Assembly (NCBI GenBank): GCA_907165275.2
Contig: OU015652.1
Span: forward strand, 13,779,001-13,843,000
DNA length: 64,000 nucleotides
Origin: Zygaena filipendulae
Lineage: Eukaryota > Arthropoda > Insecta > Lepidoptera > Zygaenidae
Direction of reading: 5' to 3'
Every line of letters starts with the position of its first letter. The stretch's first letter is position 1. Of this stretch, positions 1-14,400 are shown in pieces. A program made the translations under genes and the position numbers. The notes beneath the pieces are model-generated. The model was not told where the DNA came from. It worked only from the letters and a program-made list of their open reading frames with translations, and ran no database searches.

Positions 1-113
1 TATTTTAATTTATTTGAAAAAGCAAAAAATACGTGTCTATTGTTTTTTTATTTTCTAACTGACGGACTAATTAGAATTTTGATTTTCAGAAGTAGTCCAC
101 ATCCCCATTTGGT
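1..113 (+). mobile_element. CRE-type MITE, 3' part only (copy 1)
   Basis: The right end of the family is present: AAAAAATACGTGTCTATTG, then CTAACTGACGGACTAATTAG, TTTTGATTTTCA and CCACATCCCC. The left part lies outside the window. Confidence 0.7.
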
Positions 114-2440
114 ATTGTTGATACTTACACAAAAAGATTTGAATCGATTCCGAATTCACCTGATATCAATTGGTGGATACCTAATATATAATTGGTAAAG
201 CTGATGAATAAATAATGGAACTATGGCAGATGCTACCTTTAGTAGGTATTTTAGTACAGACTAGTTGTGCCCCACCTTTTCACCCGCGTTAGTTTTGGAA
301 TTCCCGCAGGAACTCTGATTAAAATATAAGCCTAAGTAGTAAGTATGTTACTCTTGATAACTGTTTAATTTTTCCTTCGTCGTTCTAATGTTATATCATA
401 TTTTAATTTTAAATAAATACAAAAGCGTGACCGGTGTCAACGGATTCCACACATCTACCATTAAAAAGAAAAATATGAAAAAGTTAATCACGGCGCCATT
501 ACTTGTCGATGGATGTCTCTAGAGATGTGGAATTATCTCGATTATGATTACGTCTCGGCTGTCAAACGAATTAGTCGACTAATGCCGGACCGCGTTGTCA
601 GAGTGCGTAATTAGTCAGCTTAACAGACGCGTAATAAATGTTCCATAATACGAGTACATTAAGATTTGTGGTGTGGGTATTATATTGTATACGCACCAAA
701 TATATGCGAAGTTTCGGGATTCCAAGCTGAGAGATGACAAAAGGGCACAAGGAATGTTAAGACAATCAAAATGACTGCTATAGTGGTATCTTCATTAACA
801 TAGCTAGTTTAAGTACCTACTTATATTATTTACATATAGGCCATGGAGTATACCTAATATTGTCCCCATAATGAGCATTGATAAAAATTGACGCGGCTGT
901 CATTTGTGAGGTGCCTTATTTACTATTTGCTTACCTTTATTGTTTGTTTTTGCATTAATGTTCATATTGTTCATGTTTCTTATTGAAAATAATAATTTTC
1001 CCTTGTTCCTCTTTGTCCCATTTAAACGTCATATTAAAATGTAAAAGCTTAAATCAGGTAGCTCGTCTAGCCATAACAACTTAAAACACACATTAAGCTT
1101 ATCACAAATTAAAGTTGAATACTTATGAGCTGTCAAAGGTAAGTACCATCAACTACTGACAGCCCTAATAAATGTGTCATTGGCTTTATTTCTCTTTTTT
1201 CTAATTTCTCTCGACAATGTCACTTCACTATTCAATGATTTAAGCGTTCTCTGCCCTTTCTTTGTTTAAATTTTTCAAATTAAGAACACTTTTGTGCCTA
1301 TGACGCAACGGATTTCGTGGTTTGAAAATAGAATGTGTTTATGAATTGCGGTGTCAGACCAAGGCGAGGAGAGGGGGGATACCATTACAAATCGTCATAA
1401 CGGTCGATAATGCGTTTCGGGAGTGACAGTTAATTTATGAAATCCTGCCGGAGCGCCATTTGGCGTTTTGTTTTTACTGTTCGCTCAGACAAGAATTTGT
1501 TTTCGTAATTTATTAGATAACTGCATTAACACATTGTACCATACCGTGTTGTTGAACTTCTATTCATTGAAAATAGATTTCTGTAGTAACAGACAGATCA
1601 GAATCATCCAGAGTTGTTACAAGGTTATCGACTTTAGACAGATCATTTTTCTTAAACAACTTCCAGTCCATCTACTTATTTAAAGAAGGATACCTAGTAC
1701 CTACTTCTACAGTCGACAGTATCTGCAACTTCAGAAAGTAGTTTAACGAATCATCAAGTATGTCAAATACGTTACAATAGGTGTGCCTAAATCGAACCTA
1801 TGAATTAAGTGGGTGTGTCAAGAGCCGTTGACTTCAAACTAAATTAAGCAATATGTTGAAATCACAAACAACCTGATCTTTGTGATTTGTCCGCGCACAT
1901 CTGAGGTGGTTGTCCTAGATGACGACATCAGGTAGAGACCTAAGAAGAGTTTGGTAAAAAAAAAACATTTTCTTTATGGTTTGGTGGATATTTGAGAATC
2001 TTTTTTTAATATCCATAGGTACTTAGACCTATTCCTAAACCGGTATTCCCGGCATTGCGAAAATTATGAAGCCGATGCGGATACTGTCTAAATAATGCTG
2101 GTCGTTTTCTATTAAAGTAGGTAGATACAATCAAAAAAAAATTAAAATCTATTACTATACTTTGGAAATAAGTCACGTATCGTTGGATTGAGCGTGACCA
2201 CGTCCGCCATTGTGGACGCTAGCGTCGAAAAAAGAATCGATATGGCGCCAATCGAGCCTAATATACAATTATTGTTATTAAACAATTCTCAATAAACACT
2301 CGTGTCGTGCGCAGTGCGCACACGACTTTATTGATATTATTATCTATTATTAAAATTATACCACACATTCTATGCATGATGAATGGTCGCTAATCTGCTA
2401 ATCTACTACCTTTAAACGAGCAATTCTTTTTTATATGTAT

Positions 2441-2637
2441 ACTAGCTGTCCCCCGCGATTTCATCCGCGGTAATTTCGGAGTCGGAGTTCCTGCGGAAAT
2501 TCCGGGATAAAAACTATCCTATCTTTTAAGTTGGACCATATTATAAATGGTTACAAAATTTTATCAAAATCTGTTCAGTAGTTTCGGAGTCCATCGCGGA
2601 CAAACAACGTGACACGTGATTTATATATATTAGATAA
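2441..2637 (-). mobile_element. Helitron-like non-autonomous unit
   Basis: Read on the - strand it ends with a GC hairpin (CCGCGGATGAAATCGCGGGG) then ACAGCTAGT, matching the 3' hairpin plus CTAGT of Helitrons. It is nearly identical to the copy at 20077-20272, so the two are recent relatives. Confidence 0.6.
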
Positions 2638-2942
2638 GTATATATGTATATATATAATCTGAATCTCGGAAACGGCTCCAACGATTTTCATGTTTAGTAT
2701 GTGATTAATCGATCTAGCTATTTATACGAGCACGAGCGCTGAAAGAATCGAACTCAAAATCGTTAGGGTTCCGAAAGTTATGCGGCGAGAAAAGAATACG
2801 TAACTACGTAACTACACTCCGGAACTTGGAATTTGAAACGAGTCTTAAAGCAACGAAAGGATTTGTAATGGACATCGTTGATGGACATTATAATAATGAT
2901 AGTAAAATCTTAGAAGAACACAAAAGAATATATTATTGATAT

Positions 2943-3136
2943 AATCCTACTAATATTATAAATGTGAAAGTGTGGATATTTGTTACTCAATCACGCAAAA
3001 ACGGCTGAACGGATTTGGATGAAATTTGGCATGCACGTTGACAGGGTTACAGAGGAGGACATAAAGTACTTTTTATCTCAGAATTCCCGCGGAAACTCCG
3101 AAATTATCGCGGGTGAAACCGCGGGGCACAGCTAGT
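2943..3136 (+). mobile_element. Helitron-like non-autonomous unit
   Basis: It starts at TCCTACTAATATTATAAATG, has AAAACGGCTGAACGGATTTG in the middle and ends CGCGGGTGAAACCGCGGGGC then ACAGCTAGT. Confidence 0.65.
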
Positions 3137-3512
3137 AATTTAATTAAAACCAAAGATGAAGGATTTACATCCTCCTACTTACCTACCGTACCGCAAGGTA
3201 CCTTGCTAAGTCAAAAGGTAAGTAGTCAATTTCCATAAATACAAACGAACGCTTGGCATTAAATTCTCGGAGAACACCTTTTCCGATCTCGGATTTCCAC
3301 CTATTGCATACCTACCGCTTATAAGGTCCTTAAGGCTCCGAAATAAACGCAAGTGAAACCACGAGGCACAGCAAGTTCTGAATAAATACTAGCTTCCGGG
3401 TATCATTCATCCAAAAAGGTTGCGACATTTTCTTGGTGAAAAATTGCATCGACAAGACACGAAATGTCAAAAAGCTTTTACAAAAACTGAAGGGCGGATA
3501 TTATTAAATTAT

Positions 3513-3820
3513 TTGACTATTTTTTTATTTTTAGCCCGTCGTGTAGATTCATAAAAAATATTAGATTCGTATTTTTTCTTTTTTCACGTAAGCAAAAAAT
3601 AACGGAAGTGGAAATGTCGTGTGACGTCACAAGTAGGCGCAATTTTTAGCTGCCTATGACGTTACGAGTTTGTATGGCGGTTTTAGCGGTTAGTGACGTC
3701 ACGACCCCCTCACCCTAAACTTAATGAGCTTTATCCAGGTATATTTTCGTCAATTTGAAAAAGCAAAAAATACATGTCCATTATTTTTTTATTATCTAAC
3801 TGACGGACTAAATAGAATTT
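3513..3820 (+). mobile_element. CRE-type MITE, copy 2
   Basis: The left part has AGCCCGTCGTGTAGATTCAT and the right part CTAACTGACGGACTAAATAG; these are imperfect inverted ends of about 48 bases. Two perfect TGACGTCA sites lie at 3622-3629 and 3694-3701. The core TTTGTATGGCGGTTTTAG matches copy 3. Confidence 0.75.
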
Positions 3821-4170
3821 AGAAAAAAAAGTAATCAAATACCATATTCTATTTTGACCATCTTTCATTTGTTTTACTAATGGTTAAAATAAAAAAAAAA
3901 ATACCAAAGAACACAATGTTTGTTCATATGGCAAGAGAAACCTTCAAGATGGTGGTCTCGATGGAGCCACGGGCCACCATATGGCCCTAGGGGTGGGATC
4001 GAGGTCATTTTAGCAACGTTATTTATAGATTTTATTACATTTCACAGTTCTCCGTGACACACATGGTGCTAACCATTATTGTTCTTTTTATGTTTAGCAA
4101 AGCGAAACGTTTAAATAATTAATGTATAGAGAAAAACCACGGCAGTGGTAAAATATGTATCTTTAAAGAT

Positions 4171-4474
4171 AAATCAATTGAAGTGTCTGTCTGTATTAAT
4201 TCCAAATTAGCAGCTTTTCACTAAATACATAATATGAAAGTGTATACGGTACCTACTTACATAAAAATCTATCTTAATTCTATTTTAATTTTTCTCTGTC
4301 TGTCTGCCTGTTTGTAACGGCCGTTGTGGAACGGCTGGACCGATTTTAACGGAACTTTCCCTGCCAGATAGCTGATGTTATAAGGAGTAACTTAAGCTAC
4401 TTTTATTTTAGAAAAAAATAGTTCCTGCGAGAATTCCGGAACTCACACGGGTGAAACCGCTGGGGACAGCTATG
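4171..4474 (+). mobile_element. Helitron-like unit, long subfamily
   Basis: The head has AATTGAAGTGTCTGT and GCAGCTTTTCACTAAATACA, the middle GGAACGGCTGGACCGATTTT, and the end GGGTGAAACCGCTGGGGACA then GCTATG. Relatives lie at 45443 and 63751. Confidence 0.6.
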
Positions 4475-7400
4475 TAGTTTGCTATATTGTTGTGAAATTT
4501 TCGAATAATTTTGTATAGATTTTAGGGCTTAAATTATCACAATACACAGGCATATATACATATTACATATTATAAATAAAAAACACTAATTATTTCACTT
4601 CAATTTATTGGCTGTACCATAAATAATCGAACCCTTACGAAACACGGTGTTGTAACCAAAAAGTTCACACGTGCATTAAGAAAACAAAGGCCCGGAGTTG
4701 AAGTTGTATGTTAATAGATATATTATAGATAGGTTATTTGAACAACTCACATCCTAATTACTAAGGGGGAAGTTAACATTGTTTAGTATAGCAGTAGTCG
4801 TTATCTACATATAATAGAACTCGAAATTGTAGTTTATCTACACAACAATTAGCCTTTACATGTTTTCTAAAAGGATTCTATGAAATACTCACTTATAATT
4901 CAAAGATAATGTACAAATTACAATTAACAAGTATTTTGCAGCTGATAATTAGTCAATACATATTTGTTTTCTAAATAACAAAGCAAATAGAGAAACAGAA
5001 ATTTTGTAAGAATGGTAAAGTACATATAATACGTACAACGGTTAGTGATTTAGATGAGCAGGTTCGATGTGTTCATGGCAACGAATAACTTCTGTTACAA
5101 ATTTTTTTAAATAACCTTTTAGGTACATTATTAAACAAAGCTTTTGAAATCTGTGATGCCTTGCTTTTTTACATTTTCAGTCTTTCTGTGTGCTTTTCTT
5201 TTAATAACCACACCTGAAAACAAAGAAACACTAGCTTTTTCTAATGAGATTTGCAGATTTTTGAGAGCAAAAACGGATATGTGTGCGAGAGAAGTGAAGG
5301 TTTTAACTTATCGCCCAAAGTTTACTATTAAAAAACTAGATAAAATATATATAATAAGACAGTGAGACCTAATTAGCTGCTATTTTTGTATTCAAAAATG
5401 TTTTTTTCTTGAAAGTTGTTGGTCTTTCTAAAATTAAATAAATAAAAAAATGAAAAAATCATAACGTATCATATTATTTCTGATCAAATCTTGAGTTATT
5501 TCTAAAATACTGGATTGGTAATATTCCCAGCCAAGAATACTAAAATCATTGGAGATAATAATTTCGTTGCCAGGAATAGGTTAAAGCTCCCACTAATCGT
5601 GTGTTCAGAAAGTGACAGTACTAAAATAATGTTCTTACAATCCAACCAGCGTTACCCGCATAGCATCATTCCGGTGTCAACTAAAATATTACCTAAGCTA
5701 TTCAACAAAAGCCAATTATAGCGGCCTCCAACAATACGTAATTATCTCGCGAACAAAACATAGTCATGAAGGTATTTTACGGTGTTGGAAAATAATTTAT
5801 GATAGTACGAAAATAGTCACTTCGTTTGAAACTACGAAAACCTTATGTGATTGACGCGCGACTAATTTCATACGAGTTTACCAGGCGTTTTGAATAATGC
5901 ACTCCCATTTTGGACGGTCGCTGTGTAGGGCGACAATGATTGAGCTTACAATCGGTGCAAAGCGTTTTAAACTTTTATTCTTACAAATTAAATCTTTAAA
6001 GTTGACAAAAAAATGTTTCGATTAGTTTTTTAATGTTTTCTTTGATAATCGAATAAGTGGTTTAGTAGTAGTATTGGTGGTTTTTATCAACTTACCTGTT
6101 ATATCCATTAAGCTTTAGTGGTATATTTTTGCTGTCAACAAAATTATTGTAGTTTTATTGTTGTCAAAAAAGCCCCATATAAAAGTTAAATATTAATAAA
6201 AATATTGAAATTGCGATTGTCACATTTCCTAATTTATTGTTAATCATAAGATTTTAATTTTTAATCGGCACATAGGCCATTTTTTTACAAATCAAAGTAT
6301 GTAGTCATTCGTAGTAGACTCCGCGTATTCTATCAATAAATAACTTGTCAATATTTTCAAAACTGCTTCTAATTTTTTGTGATTAATACATGTACTTATG
6401 TACCTACTTATAGGCATTTCGAAACTCTTCTCATAAAAATGCGTGCTTCAATCAATCAGGCGCACGCTCACTAATAGTGGAATAAAAATTTCAAAGGATC
6501 TCTTTTTTTCATCATGTTCCGACTTGTTCAGCCCTTTGTACAATAGCGTTGTAGGGTGCTCCGAGTGGGAACAAAAGAGGGTCGTCCGTCCAACTAAAGG
6601 GGTCGTAAAGATGCCCCTGCGCGTAGTGTTGGATGTACTTACCTACTTATTGTGTAAACAATTAGGACATCAATATTACCTATATTTGACTTGGAAACTA
6701 ATTTTGGCGTTCGATGATACCGCTCACCAGTCGTAGTAAAAAATTTAGAAGCTTGGTCTCAACTTAGTACCGGCTCTTCCTAGACGTCATACCTATACGT
6801 ATTACTATCTCTCGTGAGTACCCAATTACATACTTATACCAACGATGACCGAAGTGTCGTTATTCGATAAATTACATTTAACTTCAATTGTTGTACTTGT
6901 CGATTCTAAAATGAGACAAATCTAAGCAAACCATTTAAAGCCTTATAAGTACCTACAGTTGTGTCAGTTATCAATATTTGATTGGCGGAAAAGCTAAACC
7001 ATCTCAAGTACCTATGTTCTGATATTCCTTACACTTTAACACAAAAGAATACTTTAATTTTCGAGCAGACACCACTCAACTTGCGCAGACGCTGCGGGCG
7101 ACAGCTGCCCCCGCACGTGGCACCTCAGGAAGTAGCTGCACGCAAAAGATCTTGCTGTATTATTCCGAAAATGCGTCTCATGTTGTCCCCCCCAAAATTT
7201 AGAACTCAACATTATTATTCTCTTACGTATTCATACTGCAGTAATTACATTTTGGTACAATCCAGAATATCCAGAGTCGGCACCCCTCAAAACGTACTGC
7301 TCATGTTCCCATTTTTTTACAAGCGTTGCTAATCCAACTAGACGGCTAGAAGGGGAACGCAAATCTCGTTTCGATTGCTTTTCTTATGGTTTTTTTGCAG

Positions 7401-8149
7401 CTGGGCGTTATAAAGTTACTTCAAAAACAAGTTTCGCGGGATATTTTCTTTGTTGCGATACAATTTTGATCTTTAGTAAATTTTTAGACAGAAACAGCTG
7501 GACGGCAAAAACAACGGCACCGGTTCATTATCATTCTCATTAATTAACAGTTTACTATTTTGGGAAATTGATACACAATTATATTATAAGGATAAATTAT
7601 GTATGCATTTAGTACGTCATACCTATAATAAAATAAGAGCAAATAAAAGCTATAGACCTTCATTTGCTTAATTATTTATATCTTAAGCTTAGCACGCCTC
7701 TAGGTTCTATACTGCATCTTTTTTGTACAATCCTTAATATATATGCTTAATTACCTAAGTATATTGTTTAGCATTATTTAAATAAAATGATTGAAGATCT
7801 CAATAGCTATTTCAGCATTTTTTTTAACTTCAAATATTTCGAACAAAATTTTTAGCTTACGAGTAATTCAATTGATATGCTTTACAAAGCTGTTTTTTGT
7901 AACAAAAAAAAAACGGAGCGACCTTTTTTCTGCTAATGGTAGTCTCAAGAGGTAGCCGCCATCGATAAACAAAAGGGGATCGGACCCGTGCCCTAGGCGG
8001 TAGCCTGATGCTGTATCCATGTGCATTCACCCACCCCAACACAAATTCACACCGTACGCACACAGCGCACACTCGCTCAAGTTCCAATCAAGTCACAACT
8101 TGTACAGGCTGTATTTTGCTGCTCCAGCTTTGTGTCTCGCGGCTCGCCT

Positions 8150-8247
8150 CGCATTCGTTCGCCGACCGCCGTGGAGAGCGTACGTGTTGTTTGCGCTCAA
8201 CAATTCGGGTTCAGTGAACGTGTTGTGCATGTATATGAACAGTCAAG
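8150..8247 (+). promoter_or_regulatory. Probable Traf4 5' UTR and core promoter area
   Basis: A locally GC-richer, CpG-containing stretch runs from about 8130 to 8215, just before the start codon. TCAGT at 8211-8215 fits the arthropod initiator, and AGTCA at 8241-8245 resembles a downstream promoter element but lies one base off the ideal spacing. If this initiator is used, the leader is only about 35 bases. No TATA box stands out. The exact transcription start is inference. Confidence 0.3.
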
Positions 8248-8436
8248 ATGGTGCGTAGCTTAACTCAGTGGACGAAGACACTAAGCTTTCCAGCGAGGTT
8301 GTCACCAAACCGCACTTCGAAGGAAAGCGTGGTGAATGTCCAGCCCGGGGTGTCACCAACACCGAGCTCCTCATCTCTCCCGCAAGGCTCAGATAAAAAC
8401 ATATCACCGATCCCTATCACGGAGATCAGCCAAATC
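8248..8436 (+). CDS. Traf4: Traf4 coding exon 1: N-terminal tail without a RING
   Basis: This exon has 63 codons, starting at an ATG with A at -3 and G at +4. In-frame stops at 8215-8217 and 8236-8238 lie upstream, so this is the first possible start of this frame. The peptide is rich in Ser, Pro and Thr and ends in ITEISQI before a strong donor, GTAAGT, at 8437. It contains no cysteine pairs, so no RING is encoded here. Phase 0 matches exon 2, which opens with IYPDPE, a segment that precedes the first zinc finger in TRAFs. The tail itself is not conserved enough for me to recognise, so the exon assignment rests on start context, donor and phase. Confidence 0.75.
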
Positions 8437-11400
8437 GTAAGTCCCCTTTATTTGGTTTTGGGGTATTTCCCCGTTGAAAATAGGAGTAATTAATTTTAAG
8501 TTTATAGAAGGGACGTGACTTTTTAGGTGATTGGAATTGCAGTGTTCTAATTTCCAACTCATACGTGGACAACTGTAACTAAGCTTTCTTTAGAATAAAA
8601 AGAACCAAAAACTACTTTTCTGATGTACAATGTTAGTGGTAGAGTAACGAAGTAAACACTAAATGTATTGTAAAAACTATGTTAATCTGACGCATTCCTA
8701 TTTGATTTTGTGTATGAAAAATTCGCACGGTTGAATATCTTTTTCTGTCTTCTTCGCGGTCAATTTACTTATTACACCACAATAATATTATAACAACAAT
8801 AGTGTCATTTATTCTTTGTATATGTATTATATAAATTTATGTTGTAATAATGGATCTATGTGAAAGGTAGGTACTTCTTTAAGAAAATCAGTTTTGTAAC
8901 TTTACTAACATCTATATTGTCAATAGTTCTCCATCTATTTGGTATTTCGTTTTAAATGTTTATAAATACAAAACGACGAAGAGGGTCAACCTAACTGTCA
9001 TTTAGACCAAAATAAGCTAACACAGTTATTTCTAAGTGCTCTCCTGTAAAAGGCATCGATGTACGTGCTTTAAATCCGTATGGGCCTCAATTGTATGCAG
9101 TATGGCGATTCATTAAGGTCGTTAAGTATTATATCAATCGTATTAGATATATATCTGAAAGGAAATCATAATAAAACGCTTCCATAGTAACGGGCGTCGA
9201 TTACAAAAAAACTATCTACATTGACGACGTTTTACGGATTTGTTTTGGAGATTTAAAAGCGAAACGTTCAATGGATATCGCTTTGAGTGGTGTCGTTGAG
9301 ACGTCGAAGTTGTGTGGTTCCAAGCAGCCGGTGCGCCCGCGCATGTACCGTTATGTCCCCCTTGCACTCACCTTGGCAAGGCCGCGTCGAGATGCGAGTT
9401 TTTGCAAAGCACATTGACTTTCACCTTTTTGAATCGCCTTTCTAAAGAATGTAATAATATTTTCAGTATATTTTTTGTTATTGTTGAGCAAATGATCATA
9501 AGAAACCATTATTTTTTTTTGACCAACAATGTTGTGCGACAAAAATTTTAGTGTCAAGAAAGTATTAAATCGTTTGCTTTCGAATGCCAAGTTTAAGAGA
9601 GTATAGATCACATTATTAGCTCTAAACTATGTTTATTTCGTAACTTCGAACGTAGTGATAAATAGTTTGGAATAAAAATACCTTTATAGGTACGTAATTA
9701 TAAATAAATTACAAATTTGTTAATACTTACTTAAAAAAACGTGGTGCGACTCTGTAACTATTAAACACAATTATGATTATATTAATAAAATAATAGTACA
9801 TAGGCTTGAGTAAATATATAATTACGTAGGTATATGTTCATACAGATATTAAATAGGCACATAACAATGCTTGTGCAAAAAATGTACAATGTGATGATGG
9901 TTGAATTAATCTTGACTTAATCTTGACTATAATTTAATCTTCTTTTTGTAAGTATATATGTATTTTATTTAATGCCAGATATGACACGAAATAAACCCTG
10001 CTGGGTTTTTGTGTCTGACTCTGTAAAAATTTTGTACTTTTTTCTATAAAAAAAAAAATTGAACAGAATTGCAAATGTGCACAATTCATAAAACGGGAGT
10101 CAGGAATTAAAATGTAAAATATCGGGATCAGATTAAATGTGTACGACACAATTATAGAAGGGACAGTGTGTCTACTGTCTAGTTTTGTGTTAATTGTGGT
10201 CACCCTACGTTACTTTTGACTATTTGACAATTTAAGCTCTCTTGGGTAAGAGTATGAAAGAAAACTTTAAAGATAACATAGAGCTACTCAGAATTACATT
10301 CCCAACCTGAAACATTTGCTGTTACAGCGAAATCGAATTCAAATAAGATAAATTGAATTTTACAGCTTATTGAATCAAAATTATTATAAATATTATGAGT
10401 TTGTGTTGGAAGATTTACATCATTTAGTTGGACAAGAAAATGACATGACATTTTGCATGAAGTAGGTAATAAAATACATTTTTATCGGTCTCAAACCTAC
10501 ACGTGTTACGATAATTCAGAAGAAAGCCCCATGTCGCTGTTCATACGCATTTTTACACGGGACAAGACCTCACCTTATTAGGTTGTAAATTTTAGATACT
10601 CGCAATAAAAATGCACGTTTCAACCGTAAAGTAATCGTAAAAAGAAAAGCCATCAATATTAAACTGGGGGCCATTTTCGGATTTATAGCGCGCGTCGCTT
10701 GATTTTTGTGACGGATTTAAATTTAAAAAGTTATTTGACGTGCAGCGTTTATTGGCGGTAAATTGAGTTGAGTGCGAATTCCTGGATCGCAAATTGCAAT
10801 GTTGTGTGCGCCAGCGTCTGCTCGCCGGTAATGGAATGCACGGTTGCGTATGATTACCGCGACACACTTTGTTGAACTTCGACACTTTGCGAACTACGCT
10901 TTTTTGCCCACGTTTGTTCAAGCATTGAGTTGCATTAAAAATATTTATTAACTAAAACGTTCTTGTTATCAACTTGATCACTTTAGATACTGTCGTATTA
11001 CACTTTTCGACTTCTTCTTTCTTTTTGTTTTCATATGGCATTTCGTATCTTATTTAGCCAGTTTACTTTTTAACTTCTTTTCTTTAACGAGGCTTATGGT
11101 ATGGCGTTTCAACACGCCAATGATGGCCGTTCCATCAAACTCTCACGCATGCGCTAATGGATGTCACAGAGCTTTCTCGTTTTGCTCCTACTTTTTAATG
11201 GACCAAATGGCAATTGCGTGATTCACTCAGCCAGCACGATTGATTTGAATCACGAATAATATAAACTTACTATCATGTGCCCTGCGGTTTCACCCGCGGT
11301 AATTTCGGAGTTACCCTATGTCTTTCTCCGTGCCCCCGCATGCCAAATTTCATCCAAATCCGTTCTGCCGTATTTGCGTGATTGAGTAACAAACATCCAA

Positions 11401-14400
11401 ACATCCGCACTTTCACAATTATAAGATTAGTAGAATAAATATTGTTTTCTATATGTACGAGTATAAGTACATACTATGAAAAATGTAAATAATGGGCATG
11501 TTGACTAATTTTTATTTTTTAGCCCGTCTTGTAGATTTTTAAAAAATATTGGACACGTATTTTTTATTTTTTTACGTAATCAAAAAATAACGGCGATATA
11601 TTGAGTTGAAATTTCGCGTGACGTCACTATTCTGACAGTTTGTATGGCGGTTTTGTGGTTAGTGACGTCACGACCTCCTCATCCTAAATTTTAATGCGCT
11701 TTATCTCTGTATATTTTAATTTATTTAAAAAAGCAAAAAATACGTGTCTATTGTTTTTTTATTTTCTAACTGACGGACTAATTAGAATTTTGATTTTCAA
11801 TAGTAGTCAACATCCCTATTGCTACACCAAAAACATTTACTTAATGATCTTAGGGAGTATTTACAGTTATAGAGCATGATATTATTTTAATAAATTAAAC
11901 GTCTTGTGTGTTAATGCTTTTACCAAGGCGCGATATTAATTCTTTCGAAAGTGCACGGCGGCGGTCATATTTGTTAGGTATTTTATTGTGTCTGTGGCGG
12001 AACGAACATCTGCGTGTCAAATTCCTCTTTGCCATGTGCAAGCTACTGGTGGGAAACGAACCGTGCACACACATGAGACATGAAAAAAGATATATGGATA
12101 TTTTGAAATAGGAATGGCCGTGCGTCGGTTGGTCTATGGCTCTAAGGTCTTTTTTACCGTACTCTATGGTCGGTAATAATTATTTTTAATTTACTTTTAA
12201 TTAATGCAAATGGCTTTTGACTATAACTTTCCGCCTGTTCTTTCTCAGTGCTCTGTTTTTTTTGAAGAAAGTTATTTTATCATGGTAAAGCAAGTGTACG
12301 AATGAGGGCTTTCTTTTTGATAAGACATGGTTATTAGAATTAGTATACCTATTTATTATAGGATGATTTGCGCATTCATTAATTAAAAAAACGAAATAGC
12401 GATGCTATAGTTAAAAATAGTAACCCATAATTACAAATAAGCTGCCTCTATATTCTATAGAATGCTGTAAAAAACGTATTAAGGCCCGTTCCTATGGACC
12501 TTATGTTATTGAATACTTTACCATAGATAAAAGGAACGAGGGTGCGGTTTTTTGAGGCGTCAGCTGTTGAGGTTAAACTCAACCTCAATATAGTCGTATT
12601 CGTGCCAAGTGCCAACAGTTGGACAAAAGAAACATTCTCGTATATATATGTTTGTATATAGTATAAGAATAAAAGAGATTTTAACGAAAGCCGAGCGGTA
12701 ATTATTGATTGCATGTTTATAAATACGGGCTATAACATAATTATGGGTAATACAAGTTAATACCTAATAAATAATAATTGAAAGTAAAAGAAACCACTGG
12801 TATTAAAAGAAGAAATGTAAATAAAATAAGAAGAGATTTATTTAAGAAAAAAAGAAATAGAAATACTATTCTTCCAAAAGACAAGCGTAGGTGGAGGCAC
12901 AGATAATATAATACTGTAGAGGTTAGTGTTAAAGCAAAGCAACCTGGGAGTTTTGGGATCTCTACAAAAAATTTCGCTTGTGAGACATACGTACTCACTT
13001 AATTGGACATAGATAAGCAATAGTGTGTTAACTCACACTGGAGAAATTTTGAGTAATTGTGTTTTAAAAGTAGGAGCGCCATTTTGTATCAACATTTTTT
13101 ATGTTCAATATTTAGTTACATATTTAAGCAATGTAATAAGGTAAACACATAATTAAAAAACGTTCCCTAACTCTCAATAAATCGTTCTGAATCAATAACT
13201 TAATTTTGTGGGTTAACATGTTATTGCTTATCTGCGTCCAATTATCATTCGTCAGCTGATGTAATAAACTTAAATATTACTTCAATTAATACCCAAAAGA
13301 AGACGTTGCAAAATAGGTTCAGAATACTGATATTACCCATTGTTGCGTCATAAACTGATAATATTGCAGTAAGTATTAAATATCACGATTGAACGGATAT
13401 GGTATACGATACGAAAGACACCCTTTTATTATCAGTATGCCTACAACTCAGTCAGACATCGGGTGCGGATATGCGAAAAAAAAAGAAATCTGAACTGATA
13501 AAAAGATGCATCCGGTTGTTGAACAGAAAATATTGAAGAGAATGTTGAATGTTGAAGATCGTTAAAAAAATCATATTTAATAATTATAAACAAGGAAATA
13601 ATACAGGTACTTGTTATAAGACTTTCGAATTGTTGAGACTAAGTAAAAATAACTCTAACAGTTTTCTATTTTATTTCTGACAAGCTGTGCCCCGCGGGTT
13701 TTGGAATTTTCGCAGGAACTCCAAAGTAGCCTAATTTACTATCTAGTACCTACTTATAACATCAGCTAATTAATGAATGTCCCGTCAAATTAGCTCTAAC
13801 CGTTTCGGAGATTCACCCGCGTGACTTTCGGTATTCCCGCAGGAACTCCAACCTTCTTTCATATGAACTTTAATATAGGGGAACCCCAATAACAAACAAC
13901 AAAAAAGGTTTAGCGAAATTGATCCAGCCTTTTTGGCGTGATGCGTGACTAAAGGAAATTTTTATATATACATATAGATACATAGAAAGGTATGTATTTA
14001 TTGTTTTCAATATCTGAACATCGACTGTTCGACATTCGAAAAAACCAAAAATGGCACCTGCCGCCCAAAACAGCAGATGTTTAATACCATGGATGTAGGA
14101 CATAATGTATATAAATTGGAAGATTCGATGCCTGCGCACGTTTCATTCAGAACATCTGTTGGTTTTCGAGAAAAAAACACACTTTACCTGAATCGTTTGG
14201 AATTTAAAGAGGATATTATGCTATTTCATGTCAATCACCTGATCTTCAAACATCTGCTGAGTTATTATTACTTATAAGTAACAAATATGTAACGTTTTCT
14301 ATAGGAAATTCAAAACGAAACATAATCGAATCCATTGAAATGACATCTCTAGTTCTCTAGATATCGAGATATTTCCAAATATTATGTGGATACTGTCAAG

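Larger units (their letters stand above)
1..8150. other. Gene-free upstream region
   Basis: No conserved open frame is seen. The region holds CRE-type MITE copies (1-113, 3513-3820) and Helitron-like units (261-325, 2441-2637, 2943-3136, 3330-3376, 4171-4474). A short GC hairpin lies at about 2301-2324 (GTCGTGCGCA with its inverse). From 4500 to 8100 the sequence is AT-rich with no recognisable repeat. Confidence 0.6.
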
